Below are positions 28,316 to 35,961 of a stretch of 35,961 nt of DNA, piece by piece. Within the stretch, counting starts at the first letter, position 1, and the number at the start of each line of letters is the position of its first letter. The notes under the pieces were generated by a model that was given only the letters and a program-made list of their open reading frames with translations, did no database searches and was not told the DNA's origin. Source of the DNA: Paracidovorax oryzae ATCC 19882 (GTDB lineage Bacteria; Pseudomonadota; Gammaproteobacteria; Burkholderiales; Burkholderiaceae_C); assembly GCF_000687165.1 (NCBI RefSeq), contig NZ_JMKU01000036.1:1-35961 (forward strand), given 5' to 3'. The position numbers were made by a program, and so were the translations under genes.

Positions 28316-30598
28316 TCAGATCGCCAGCGGATCCACGTCCACCAGCCAGCGCACCAGCCCGCGGTGCGCCGGATCCGCGCGGCAGGCATGCAGCAGCGGC
28401 TGCCAGGCCGCCAGGAAGCGCTGCAGCGCCGCGCGGCTCGGGCTCTCGAGCAGCATCTGCGCGCGCTCCACGTTGGCCACGCGCTGGATCGCCAGGGGCA
28501 CGGGCGGGAACACCGTCACCTGCTCCAGCCCCGGAAGGCCCGCCTGCCGGGCCGCCTCGGCGCAGCCGGCCAGGAAGGCCTGCGCCACCTCCTGAGTGCG
28601 AGCGTCGGCACGCACCAGCGCCTGGAACGCGAAGGGCGGCATGGCGGCCTCGGCGCGCTCGGCAAGCTGCCGCGCGGCGAAGGCCGGGTAGTCGTGCCGG
28701 CGCAGCGCCGCGTACACCGCGTGGTCGGGGTGGTAGGTCTGCACCCACATCTCGCAGGCGCCGCCCTGGGCGGCCACGTAGCCCGCGTCCCGGCCCGCGC
28801 GGCCCGCTGCCTGCATGAGCAGCGCGAAGAGCCGCTCGGGCGCCCGGAAATCGCTGGAGAACAGCGCGCCGTCCGGCTGCACCGCCGCCACCAGCGTGAT
28901 GCGCCGGAAATCGTGCCCCTTGGCGACCATCTGCGTGCCCACCAGCACGTCCACCTCGCCCGCATGCACCTGGGCGAGCTGCTCCTCCAGCGCGCCCCTG
29001 GCCTTCGTGGTGTCTGCGTCGATGCGGGCCACCCGGGCGGCGCGGCGCTCCGGCGTGATCACGTTGCGCAGCAGCGCGGCCAACTGCTCTTCCAGTTGCT
29101 CGGTGCCGCGCCCGATCGGCGCGATGTCCGGGTTGCCGCAGCCCGGGCAGGCGTAGGGCACGCGCTGCGCGAAGCCGCAGTGGTGGCAGCGCAGCGAGCG
29201 GTCGATCTTGTGGAACACCTGGTGGGCGCTGCAGTGCGGGCAGTCGCTCTTCCAGCCGCATTCCGTGCAGTGCAGCACCGGGGCGAAGCCGCGGCGGTTG
29301 AGCAGCACAAGGCACTGCTCGCCGCGCTCCACGCGCTCGGTGATGGCGGTCACGAGGGGCGGCGAGAACACGGCGCCGCGCGGCTGCTGCGCCATGTCCA
29401 CCAGCCGCACGCGCGGCAGCGCGCCTGCGCCGATCCGGCTGGGCATGTGCAGCCGCAGGTAGCGCCCGCCCGGGGCTCCGTCCGCGGGCGGGCGGCTCGC
29501 GTGCCAGCTCTCCAGCGACGGCGTGGCCGAGCCGAGGATCACCTTGGCGCCCTGCTCGCGGCCGCGCCAGATGGCCAGGTCGCGCGCCGAGTAGCGCGCA
29601 CCTTCCTGCTGCTTGTAGCTCGCGTCGTGCTCCTCGTCCACCACGATGAGCGCCAGGCCCGGCAGGCTCGCGAACACCGCCATGCGCGTGCCCAGCACGA
29701 TGCGCGCCTGGCCGGCATGCGCGGCCAGCCAGCTTTTCAGCCGCTGCGGGTGGGTCATGCCGCTGTGCAGCGACACCACGCTGTCCGCCCCGTAGAGCGG
29801 CGCGAAGCGGGCCAGGAACCGCGCCTCCAGCTGCGGCGTGAGGTTGATCTCCGGCACCATCACCAGCACCTGGGCGGCAGGGTCGGCGGCCAGGGCCTGC
29901 TGCACGCAGCGCAGGTACACCTCGGTCTTGCCGCTGCCCGTGCTGCCGTAGAGCAGGAACGGGCCGGGCTGGTCGGCGATGGCGTCCGTGGCCGCCTGCT
30001 GCTCGGCGCTCAGGGCATGGGGACCGGGCGCATAGGGCGCAGCGGCTTCACCTGCGGTGGCGGCCGGCACACGCCGCAGGCGCCGCGCGAGCTGCGCGGG
30101 CGTGAGGTCGCGCAGCTGCGGTGGCAGGGCGGCAAGCGCCACCTCCCCCAGCGCCCGCTGGTAATAGCGCGCCGCGAAGGCCACCAGCCGCCGCCAGGCC
30201 GCGTCCAGCGGCGCGAGCCCCTCCAGCACGCCTGCCACCGGCCGCACCGCGGCGCCGCGCGGCAGGTCGGGCGCACCGGCCGGCGCATCCCACACCACGC
30301 CCAGCACTTCGCGCGTGCCCAGGGGCACCCGCACCAGCGTGCCCGGCTCCAGCGGGTGTGTGCTCGCATAGCTCAGCGGGCCGCCCACCGCGCTGTGCGC
30401 GGGCGTCTGGACGGCGACCGAAACGATCACGCCGCCGTCGGTTGCGGCGGATGGCGATGCGGCGGACGGGGCGCGGGATAGCGGTTGGGACACGGAAGGG
30501 ACGGGGGCAAGGGCCAGGGCGGCGCCCGAGTCTGCCGCAAGCGGCCGCCGGGTGCACGGAGGGATTTTGGGCCGGGTTGTGGATAACTTTGTGGGCAT
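28316..30598 (-). CDS. priA: Primosomal helicase PriA
   Basis: 760-residue superfamily 2 helicase that reloads the replisome at stalled forks. The N-terminal DNA-binding domain begins near VIVSVAVQTPAHSAVGGPLS. Walker A GSTGSGKTEVY lies near residue 215 and DEEH near 319. The zinc region (about 440-497) has eight cysteines in CTECGWKSDCPHC, CHHCG and CPGCGN. Helicase motifs VGTQMVAKGHDFRR and AAGRAGRD follow. Its start is uncertain: ATG 30598 gives a long Pro/Ser/Ala-rich leader, while GTG 30493 would begin closer to the conserved domain, and ATG 30628 is also in frame. A perfect DnaA box at 30578-30586 overlaps the first codons or leader, depending on the start. It converges with the effector gene. 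Confidence 0.96.
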   Translation of the reverse strand: MPTKLSTTRPKIPPCTRRPLAADSGAALALAPVPSVSQPLSRAPSAASPSAATDGGVIVSVAVQTPAHSAVGGPLSYASTHPLEPGTLVRVPLGTREVLGVVWDAPAGAPDLPRGAAVRPVAGVLEGLAPLDAAWRRLVAFAARYYQRALGEVALAALPPQLRDLTPAQLARRLRRVPAATAGEAAAPYAPGPHALSAEQQAATDAIADQPGPFLLYGSTGSGKTEVYLRCVQQALAADPAAQVLVMVPEINLTPQLEARFLARFAPLYGADSVVSLHSGMTHPQRLKSWLAAHAGQARIVLGTRMAVFASLPGLALIVVDEEHDASYKQQEGARYSARDLAIWRGREQGAKVILGSATPSLESWHASRPPADGAPGGRYLRLHMPSRIGAGALPRVRLVDMAQQPRGAVFSPPLVTAITERVERGEQCLVLLNRRGFAPVLHCTECGWKSDCPHCSAHQVFHKIDRSLRCHHCGFAQRVPYACPGCGNPDIAPIGRGTEQLEEQLAALLRNVITPERRAARVARIDADTTKARGALEEQLAQVHAGEVDVLVGTQMVAKGHDFRRITLVAAVQPDGALFSSDFRAPERLFALLMQAAGRAGRDAGYVAAQGGACEMWVQTYHPDHAVYAALRRHDYPAFAARQLAERAEAAMPPFAFQALVRADARTQEVAQAFLAGCAEAARQAGLPGLEQVTVFPPVPLAIQRVANVERAQMLLESPSRAALQRFLAAWQPLLHACRADPAHRGLVRWLVDVDPLAI

Positions 30599-30928
30599 CC
30601 GGGGACATCCAGGGGGCAGGCGGTGCACAGCAGCCCCGCGCGATGGTGTGCCGGTCTTCCCAGGGTGAAGAAAAAATCCTTTTGAATCAAGGATGTTGGG
30701 CGAGCTGTTTCAAGTTTCGCCTTCGGCTCCGGCCTGTGGATTGTTGCGCCGCCGCATGCGCCGGAGTGTGCATAAGTGGCCTTGTCAAGAGTTCCCCGGC
30801 CCCCCGGATTGTGGTAGGAGGGGTCTTCCTGGTGCGGTTCTGCCTTCGGTTCACCCGGCAAGTGCTTGATTTGACGAGGGTTTTGGAGAAATCCAGAGTT
30901 TCTGTGGATAACTTTGTTGATATCCACT
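30578..30928. promoter_or_regulatory. Cluster of DnaA boxes at the priA 5' end
   Basis: Two perfect DnaA boxes, TGTGGATAA, are at 30578-30586 and 30903-30911. Near matches are TGTGCATAA at 30767-30775 (8 of 9), TGTGGATTG at 30735-30743 (7 of 9) and, inverted, ATATCCACT at 30920-30928 (7 of 9). The box at 30903 and the inverted one form a perfect 7-bp inverted repeat, GTGGATA/TATCCAC, with a 10-bp spacer. DnaA could control priA here, or the region could titrate DnaA. No dnaA, dnaN or parAB is nearby, so this is not called an origin. Confidence 0.55.
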
Positions 30929-31174
30929 GCGTACCGTGCGCAGGCCCTTGAAAACACGGGCTTCCATCACGCTGCCCGGAAATTCGGCAGCAGCTCTGCT
31001 TTCCATATGAATCAATGACTTGGCGCTGTTCGAAGAAATCGACGGCGCCATCACGCCGCGCGCTCGCGGGCCGCATGGCTGCACCGCCCTGGTGCCGGCG
31101 ATGTGAATAAGTCAAGGGGCGGCGGGAGGCCGGCCGCATGCCGCATGGCCGGGCCGGCGCGCGTTGGCAGGCTT
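30599..31174. other. Long hemE-priA intergenic region without a supported gene
   Basis: 576 bp between the hemE stop and the priA start, both on the minus strand. It is less GC-rich than the flanking genes and holds most of the DnaA-box cluster. CTCCGGC (30727-30733) and GCCGGAG (30760-30766) form an inverted repeat whose loop contains the TGTGGATTG near-box. Open frames crossing it show no family features and run antisense to or out of the neighbouring genes. The priA promoter must lie here, but I could not fix its position. Confidence 0.6.
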
Positions 31175-32305
31175 TCAGGCGCGGCCCGTGCCCGCCGCCG
31201 CGCGCATCGCCCGCGAGTGGCCGTGCACCGCCTCCACCAGGGCGGCGACGTGTTCCGGCGGCGTGTGCTGGCTGATGCCGTGGCCCAGGTTGAAGATGTG
31301 CGTGGGGCCGGTGGTGCCGCGGTCCGTGTGCGGGGTGCCGAAGCTGTCCAGCACCGCGCGCGCCTGGGCGGCGATCGCCTCCGGCGGCGCGAACAGCACG
31401 TTCGGGTCGATGTTGCCCTGCAGCGCCTTGCCGGGGCCGCCCACAGCGCCGCCCACCAGGGCGCGGGCGCGGGCCAGGTTGGCCGTCCAGTCCAGTCCCA
31501 GCACTTCGCAGTCCAGGCCCTGCATGTCTTCCAACCACAGGGCCCCACCCTTGGTGAACACGATGCGCGGCACGTCGGTGCCGTCCACCCCGGTGCGCTT
31601 CAGTTGCGCCAGCACGCGGGTGGTGTAGGCCAGGCTGAATTCCTGGAAGGCCCCGTCGGCCAGCACGCCGCCCCAGCTGTCGAACACCATCACCGCCTGG
31701 GCACCCGCGTCGATCTGCGCGTTCAGGTAGGCCGCCACGGCATCGGCATTGATCGCCAGGATGCGGTGCATCAGGTCCGGCCGGGAATACATCAGCGTCT
31801 TCACCAGCCGGTAATCGTCGCTGCCCTTGCCCTCCACCATGTAGCAGGCCAGCGTCCAGGGGCTGCCGGAGAACCCGATCAGCGGCACCCGGCCATCCAG
31901 CGCCCGGCGGATGGAGGTGACGGCGTCGAACACGTAGCGCAGCTTTTCCATGTCGGGCACGGCCAGCTGGTCCACTGCGGCCTCGTCGCGCACCACGCGG
32001 GCGAAGCGCGGGCCCTCGCCCTCGGCGAACGACAGGCCCAGGCCCATCGCGTCCGGCACCGTCAGGATGTCGGAGAACAGGATCGCCGCATCCAGCGGAA
32101 ACCGCTCCAGTGGCTGCAGCGTGACCTCGGTCGCGTAATCCACGTTGGTGGCCAGCCCCATGAAACTGCCAGCGCGCGCGCGCGTGGCCTTGTATTCGGG
32201 CAGGTAGCGGCCGGCCTGGCGCATCAGCCACAGGGGCGTGTAGTCGGTGGCCTGGCGCCGGCAGGCGCGCAGGAAGGTGTCGTTCTGGAGCGGGGCGAAA
32301 CTCAT
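31175..32305 (-). CDS. hemE: Uroporphyrinogen decarboxylase
   Basis: 376-residue cytoplasmic enzyme of heme biosynthesis that removes four carboxyl groups from uroporphyrinogen III to give coproporphyrinogen III. Signatures are [19 protein letters not shown] near the N-terminus, the [13 protein letters not shown] segment containing the catalytic Asp, [25 protein letters not shown] and the C-terminal [19 protein letters not shown]. Length is close to the family norm (about 355). The start at 32305 ([18 protein letters not shown]) is preferred over an upstream ATG at 32314. It follows the MarR gene by 64 bp on the same strand, although the two need not be functionally linked. Confidence 0.98.
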   Translation of the reverse strand: MSFAPLQNDTFLRACRRQATDYTPLWLMRQAGRYLPEYKATRARAGSFMGLATNVDYATEVTLQPLERFPLDAAILFSDILTVPDAMGLGLSFAEGEGPRFARVVRDEAAVDQLAVPDMEKLRYVFDAVTSIRRALDGRVPLIGFSGSPWTLACYMVEGKGSDDYRLVKTLMYSRPDLMHRILAINADAVAAYLNAQIDAGAQAVMVFDSWGGVLADGAFQEFSLAYTTRVLAQLKRTGVDGTDVPRIVFTKGGALWLEDMQGLDCEVLGLDWTANLARARALVGGAVGGPGKALQGNIDPNVLFAPPEAIAAQARAVLDSFGTPHTDRGTTGPTHIFNLGHGISQHTPPEHVAALVEAVHGHSRAMRAAAGTGRA

Positions 32306-32369
32306 GGCGGGCATTGTCGCAGGGCCCGCCGCCGCCCTGCGCCCGCGGCCGGGCCGGCCTTGCCCCAGA

Positions 32370-32999
32370 TCAAGCCGCCGGCCCGCCACCCGGTGCCGTG
32401 CCCCGCCGCCCGCCGGCCCGCGCACCCCCGTTGCGCGGCGGAAACGGCGCCGCGCCCGCCGGCTGCCGCTCCAGCTGCGCGGCCCGTTCCTGCAACTGCG
32501 CCAGGCTGCGGTCCAGGGCGTCCAGGTGCGCCGCATCCAGGCTCAGCGCCAGTGCCTGGTTGATGGCCCGCACCTCCGGCCACAGGGCGGCGTGCAGCCG
32601 CGTGCCGCCTTCCGTCAGGTGCAGCCCCGCCGGCCGTCCGTCCGCCGGGGGCCTGCGCTGCACCAGGCCCTTGCCCTCCAGCGAGCCGATCGCCCGTGAT
32701 ACCCGCGCGCGGTCCAGCTCCAGCCTCACCGCCAGCACCGAAGGCTGCAGCCCCGGCTCCTGCGCCAGCCACATCACCACGCCCCACTCGCGGCGTGTGA
32801 TGCCGTGGCTGCGCTCGCACAGGCGGGTGACGAGGCGGCCCGACGCCGCCGCCAGCTTCACCAGCCGGTACAGCAGCAGGTCGCCGGGCTGTGCCGGCGC
32901 CGCCAGCGGGTTGCCTGCGGAAGGGCCGGAGGGGCCCGACGGGCCGGATGGGGAGGAGGGTGCGGAACGGGCGGCAGGACGGGAGGGGCGCGTCGCCAT
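32370..32999 (-). CDS. MarR-family transcriptional regulator
   Basis: 209-residue winged-helix regulator. A low-complexity leader with repeated Ser-Gly-Pro (residues about 17-28) comes first. The dimerisation helix is [17 protein letters not shown] and the helix-turn-helix is [20 protein letters not shown]. The wing is [16 protein letters not shown], with the Asp-x-Arg of MarR proteins. A disordered basic Gly/Ala/Arg tail (about 180-209) ends the protein. MarR proteins usually repress a divergent operon and are released by small aromatic ligands. Here the divergent operon encodes a Bug-type binding protein and a sulfatase, starting 88 bp away, so that operon is the likely target. Confidence 0.93.
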   Translation of the reverse strand: MATRPSRPAARSAPSSPSGPSGPSGPSAGNPLAAPAQPGDLLLYRLVKLAAASGRLVTRLCERSHGITRREWGVVMWLAQEPGLQPSVLAVRLELDRARVSRAIGSLEGKGLVQRRPPADGRPAGLHLTEGGTRLHAALWPEVRAINQALALSLDAAHLDALDRSLAQLQERAAQLERQPAGAAPFPPRNGGARAGGRRGTAPGGGPAA

Positions 33000-33029
33000 G
33001 CGGGAATGTCCTCATCGGGGTTGATTTGA

Positions 33030-33037
33030 ACAATTGT
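33030..33037. promoter_or_regulatory. Candidate MarR operator core
   Basis: The palindrome ACAATTGT, in the context TTGAACAATTGTCG, is near the middle of the 88-bp gap between the divergent MarR gene and the Bug-protein gene. AT-rich palindromes around AATT, often with TTGAACAATTG half-sites, are common MarR-family targets. The symmetric part is short, so this is a candidate only. Confidence 0.4.
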
Positions 33038-33087
33038 CGCGCCGCTGCGTACAGTGCCTGCCATCCCTGCCGATGGAGTGCACCGCC

Positions 33088-34074
33088 ATGACCCTGCGCC
33101 GCGAATTCCTCTTGAACACCCTGGCCCGCCCGGCCCTGCTGGGCGCCGCCGCCTCCCTGGGTGCGGGCGCCGCGCTGGCCCAGGTGCAGGACGCGCCCCT
33201 GCGCATCGTCGTCGGCTACGCCCCCGGCGGATCGAGCGACCGCGTCGCGCGCATCGTCGGCGACAGGCTGCAGCGCGTGCTGGGCAGCCCCGTCATCGTC
33301 GAGAACAAGGTGGGCGCCGGCGGCCGCATCTCCGCCCAGTACGTGAAGAGCGCGCCGGCCAGCCAGCCCATGCTGCTGCTGGCCAACCCGGCGGTGATGG
33401 TCGTCTCTCCCCTGGTGGTGAGCGACGTGGGCTACCAGCCCGACCAGGATTTCGTGCCCGTGAGCGAGGTGAACAACTACGTCTTCGGGGTGGCCGTGGG
33501 CGCCGCCGTGCCCGTGCGCGAAATGCAGCACCTGCTGGCCTGGATGCGCGCCAACCCGCGCTCGGCCAACATCGGCGTGCCCGCCACCGGCAGCCTGCCG
33601 CACTTCTTCGCGCTCATGCTGGGGCAGAAGGCCGGCATCACCGCCGAAGCCGTGGGCTACCGCGGATCGGCACCGCTCATCACCGACCTGGTCGGCGGCC
33701 AGATCCCCGTGGCCGTGGACACGCTGGACGCCCTGCAGCCCCAGCACGAGGCCGGCAAGCTGCGCCTGCTGGCCGTCTCCAGCGAGCAGCGCCTGCCCGA
33801 ACTGCCCCAGGTGCCCACGTTGCGGCAGTCCGGCGTGGACCTGGCCGCCTCCGGGTGGAACACCCTGTTCGCGCCGCGCTCCATGCCGGCAGCGCAGGTG
33901 GACCGCTACGCCGCGGCCATCTACAAGGTGATGCAGGACAAGGACGTGGTCAAGCAGTTCAAGGACAACCACCTGGACCCCGTCGCCAGCACCCCCGCGC
34001 AGACGCGCCAGAGCATCGCCGCCTACCGCAAGCAGTGGGAGCCCGTGATCCGCGCCTCCGGCTACCGCCCCTGA
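33088..34074 (+). CDS. Bug/TctC-family periplasmic substrate-binding protein
   Basis: 328-residue extracytoplasmic solute receptor. The signal sequence (about residues 1-31) contains RREFLL and resembles a twin-arginine signal, so Tat export is possible. The mature protein shows the family pattern: LRIVVGYAPGGSSDRVARIV, VIVENKVGAGGRI, a GGQIPVAVDTLDAL segment and LPQVPTLRQSG. The start at 33088 has GGAG about 9 bp upstream. It is 26 bp before the sulfatase gene, so the two form an operon, and it is divergent from the MarR regulator. The ligand may be a sulfate ester or the acid released from one; this is inferred from the operon alone. It is not closely similar to the other Bug protein in this window. 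Confidence 0.93.
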   Translation: MTLRREFLLNTLARPALLGAAASLGAGAALAQVQDAPLRIVVGYAPGGSSDRVARIVGDRLQRVLGSPVIVENKVGAGGRISAQYVKSAPASQPMLLLANPAVMVVSPLVVSDVGYQPDQDFVPVSEVNNYVFGVAVGAAVPVREMQHLLAWMRANPRSANIGVPATGSLPHFFALMLGQKAGITAEAVGYRGSAPLITDLVGGQIPVAVDTLDALQPQHEAGKLRLLAVSSEQRLPELPQVPTLRQSGVDLAASGWNTLFAPRSMPAAQVDRYAAAIYKVMQDKDVVKQFKDNHLDPVASTPAQTRQSIAAYRKQWEPVIRASGYRP

Positions 34075-34100
34075 GCCGCCCCGCCGAAGGAGACGACGCC

Positions 34101-35456
34101 ATGCCGCAGCAGACAGAGAAGCCGCAGAGACCGAACATCCTCTTCATCGTGGCCGATGACCTGGGCTACGCCGACCTGGGGTGCTACGGCGGCCGCGACG
34201 CCGCCTTCGGCCCCGTCTCGCCCGTGCTGGACCGCCTGGCCGCCGGCGGATTGAAGCTCACCCAGGGCTACTCCAACTCGCCCGTCTGCTCGCCCACGCG
34301 CTTCGCGCTCATGACGGCGCGCTACCAGTACCGCCTGCGCGGCGCCGCCGAAGAACCCATCCGCACCGCCACGCGCGGCAACGACCGCCTGGGCCTGCCG
34401 CCCGCGCACCCCACGCTGCCCTCGCTGCTGAAAGACGCCGGCTACCGCACCGCCCTGATGGGCAAATGGCACCTGGGCTACCCGCCGCACTTCAGCCCCT
34501 TGAAGTCGGGCTACGAGGAATTTTTCGGCCCCATGTCCGGCGGGGTGGACTACTTCACCCACTGCGGCGCCAACGGCACGCACGACCTCTGGTTCGGCGA
34601 AGAGGAAAAGGCCCAGGAGGGCTACCTCACCGACCTCATCACCGACCACTCTGTGGACTACATCACGCGCATGGCCGAAGGCGCAAAACAGGGCACGCCC
34701 TTCTTCCTGAGCGTGCACTACACCGCCCCCCACTGGCCCTGGGAAACCCGCGACGACGAGGCCCTGGCCCACGAACTGCGCGACAGCAGGCAGGCCATCT
34801 ACCACCTGGCCGGCGGCAACGTGGAAACCTACCGCCGCATGATCCACCACATGGACGAGGGCATAGGCCGCATCGTCGAAACCCTGCGCGCCCACGGCCT
34901 GGAGCGCGACACCCTCATCGTCTTCACCAGCGACAACGGCGGCGAACGCTTCTCCGACAACTGGCCCCTGGTGGGCGGCAAGATGGATTTGACCGAAGGC
35001 GGCATCCGCGTGCCCTGGATCGCCCACTGGCCTGCCGCCATCCCCCCCGGCGGCACCAGCGCCCAGCCCTGCCTGACCATGGACTGGAGCGCGACGATGC
35101 TGGAACTGGGCGGCGCCCAGCCCCACCCCGACTACCCCTGGGACGGCCAGACCCTGGCGCCCCTGCTGCAAGACCCCGCCTGGACCGCCGACCGCCCCCT
35201 GTTCTGGCGCATGAACCACCGCGGCCAGCGCGCCATGCGGCACGGCGACTGGAAATACCTGCGGGTGGATGGCGTGGATTACCTGTTCAACCTGGCGCAG
35301 GACGAGCGCGAGCGGGCCAACCTGGCTCCGCTGCAGCCGGGAAGGCTGGCGGAGATGGTGCAGGCATGGGAAGCATGGGAGGCGACCATGCCGGCGATTC
35401 CGGGGGATGCGACGGTGAGCCTCTGCTACACGGACAAGGATATGCCTCAGAGGTGA
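34101..35456 (+). CDS. Type I sulfatase (arylsulfatase-like)
   Basis: 451-residue hydrolase of the alkaline phosphatase superfamily that cleaves sulfate esters. Metal ligands are the DD pair in NILFIVADDLGYADLG (D19, D20). The active-site Cys63 lies in the C-x-P-x-R motif CSPTR and must be oxidised to formylglycine. Further active-site elements are GKWHLGY, HYTAPHWPW and the metal-binding FTSDNGGE, followed by GGKMDLTEGGIRVP. No signal peptide is seen, so it is probably cytoplasmic, unlike many periplasmic arylsulfatases. No formylglycine-generating enzyme gene is in the window; one elsewhere in the genome would be needed. GAAGGAG precedes the ATG at 34101. The substrate is unknown. Confidence 0.93.
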   Translation: MPQQTEKPQRPNILFIVADDLGYADLGCYGGRDAAFGPVSPVLDRLAAGGLKLTQGYSNSPVCSPTRFALMTARYQYRLRGAAEEPIRTATRGNDRLGLPPAHPTLPSLLKDAGYRTALMGKWHLGYPPHFSPLKSGYEEFFGPMSGGVDYFTHCGANGTHDLWFGEEEKAQEGYLTDLITDHSVDYITRMAEGAKQGTPFFLSVHYTAPHWPWETRDDEALAHELRDSRQAIYHLAGGNVETYRRMIHHMDEGIGRIVETLRAHGLERDTLIVFTSDNGGERFSDNWPLVGGKMDLTEGGIRVPWIAHWPAAIPPGGTSAQPCLTMDWSATMLELGGAQPHPDYPWDGQTLAPLLQDPAWTADRPLFWRMNHRGQRAMRHGDWKYLRVDGVDYLFNLAQDERERANLAPLQPGRLAEMVQAWEAWEATMPAIPGDATVSLCYTDKDMPQR

Positions 35457-35788
35457 TCCGGGGAGCGGCGCCTCAAGGCGATGAACTGGCGTTCCATTCC
35501 AGTAACGAAAGCTTGAGCGCGAGTGAACAGCCACCGGTAATTACGGCTTCTGGCGGAAACCCTGTTGTGCCGGCCCGTGACTCCATCGTGGGGCAAGTTA
35601 ATTCCATAATGATATTCAAGTCATGAATTTTATTAATAGTTAAGCGGGACCCAGGGTGATGAAAGAAGTGTTTAACATTTAAAAACAAATTTTTTATTAA
35701 TAGGCTGTCGAGTTTTTGTTTCAGCAGACCTATCATCCGCCGCGTCTCAACTTGACTCTGCAGCAACGAGAGGGCTGCAGCCATAACA
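35457..35788. other. AT-rich intergenic region before vgrG
   Basis: 332 bp without a supported gene. From about 35590 to 35730 base composition shifts sharply to AT, with runs of A and T and several TTAAT-type words, in contrast to the GC-rich neighbours. This fits a promoter region silenced or bent by nucleoid proteins, or the edge of an acquired segment. A frame on the minus strand here continues antisense through vgrG and is not a likely gene. Confidence 0.6.
35672..35700 (+). promoter_or_regulatory. Candidate sigma-70 promoter for vgrG
   Basis: TTAACA (35672-35677), a 17-bp spacer, then TATTAA (35695-35700). The -35 matches five of six positions, the -10 four of six, and the spacer is ideal. 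It lies 88 bp before the vgrG ATG inside the AT-rich stretch, where chance matches are more likely. Confidence 0.35.
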
Positions 35789-35961
35789 ATGACACGCCGC
35801 GTCACCATCCAGACGCCCCTGGGAGAGCAACTGCATTTCCGGCAGCTGCGGGGCAGCGAGGAGCTGAGCCAGCTTTTCTCCTTCGACATCGACCTGCTCT
35901 CGGAAGGGCGCGACATCGATCCCAAGGCGCTGCTGGGCAAGACGGCGACGGTGGAGATCGA
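35789..35961 (+). CDS. vgrG: Type VI secretion spike protein VgrG, 5' end only
   Basis: The first 57 codons before the window ends. The sequence begins MTRRVTIQTPLGEQLHFRQL and continues RGSEELSQLFSFDIDLLSE and DIDPKALLGKTATVEI. This is the start of the gp27-like domain of VgrG/Rhs-associated spike proteins, which sit at the tip of the type VI secretion tube and carry toxic effectors. The start is the ATG at 35789: an in-frame stop at 35753 excludes a longer start, and a weak AGAGGG is about 15 bp upstream. Whether an effector and immunity gene follow is outside the window. Confidence 0.85.
   Translation, partial: MTRRVTIQTPLGEQLHFRQLRGSEELSQLFSFDIDLLSEGRDIDPKALLGKTATVEI

Noticed and set aside
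30578-30928. A chromosomal replication origin
   Set aside because: The DnaA boxes are real, but there is no dnaA, dnaN, gyrB or parAB nearby and no clear AT-rich unwinding element; a regulatory or titration role is safer.
30427-30957. Minus-strand frames through the hemE-priA gap that could be a small gene
   Set aside because: They overlap priA or run on into hemE out of frame, have no recognisable motif, and follow the non-coding character of the region.
35473-35940. Minus-strand frame of 155 codons across the AT-rich gap and vgrG
   Set aside because: It is antisense to a clear VgrG N-terminus, shows no family features, and its composition is that of a shadow frame.

Overview
The window is dense, GC-rich chromosomal DNA from a betaproteobacterium. 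Its gene content points to the Comamonadaceae, most likely a plant-associated Acidovorax/Paracidovorax. The clues are ACC deaminase with its Lrp-type regulator, two Bug/TctC periplasmic binding proteins, many chemoreceptors, a type III effector locus with a plant-inducible promoter (PIP) box, and a VgrG start at the right edge. The genus is inferred from gene content, not from a marker gene. I annotate 29 coding regions; two are cut by the window ends (a chemoreceptor on the left, vgrG on the right). I saw no tRNA, rRNA, CRISPR array or insertion sequence.

Layout. 1-4.1 kb: truncated chemoreceptor, then acdS followed by a Bug-type binding protein on the minus strand, with acdR divergent. 4.1-7.5 kb: two tandem paralogous secreted proteins of unknown function. 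7.6-10.7 kb: a plus-strand run of a YiaA-like membrane protein, an STM0539-like exported protein, a DUF2145 protein and a membrane/coiled-coil/zinc-ribbon protein. 10.9-16.3 kb: a chemosensory block with a soluble BdlA-like receptor carrying three PAS repeats at an exact 366-bp period, a translationally coupled protein with three CheW-like domains, and a classical transmembrane receptor. 16.4-20.6 kb: short-chain dehydrogenase, glutathione transferase, tgt, universal stress protein, a REP-like structured repeat and a small unknown gene. 20.8-25.5 kb: outer-membrane phospholipase A, Rep helicase and an AEC-family transporter.

25.46-28.3 kb is the most interesting part. A perfect PIP box (TTCGC-N15-TTCGG) lies 88 bp before a small chaperone-like gene. 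That gene overlaps by 4 bp (GTGA) a 743-residue protein with a polar N-terminus and two hydrophobic segments. This has the architecture of a HrpX/HrpB-regulated type III chaperone-effector operon, inserted between housekeeping genes. I could not place the effector in a named family.

28.3-36 kb: priA and hemE, separated by a 576-bp gap. Two perfect DnaA boxes and several near matches lie in this gap and in the priA 5' end. Next come a MarR regulator divergent from a Bug-protein/sulfatase operon, an AT-rich stretch, and the start of vgrG.
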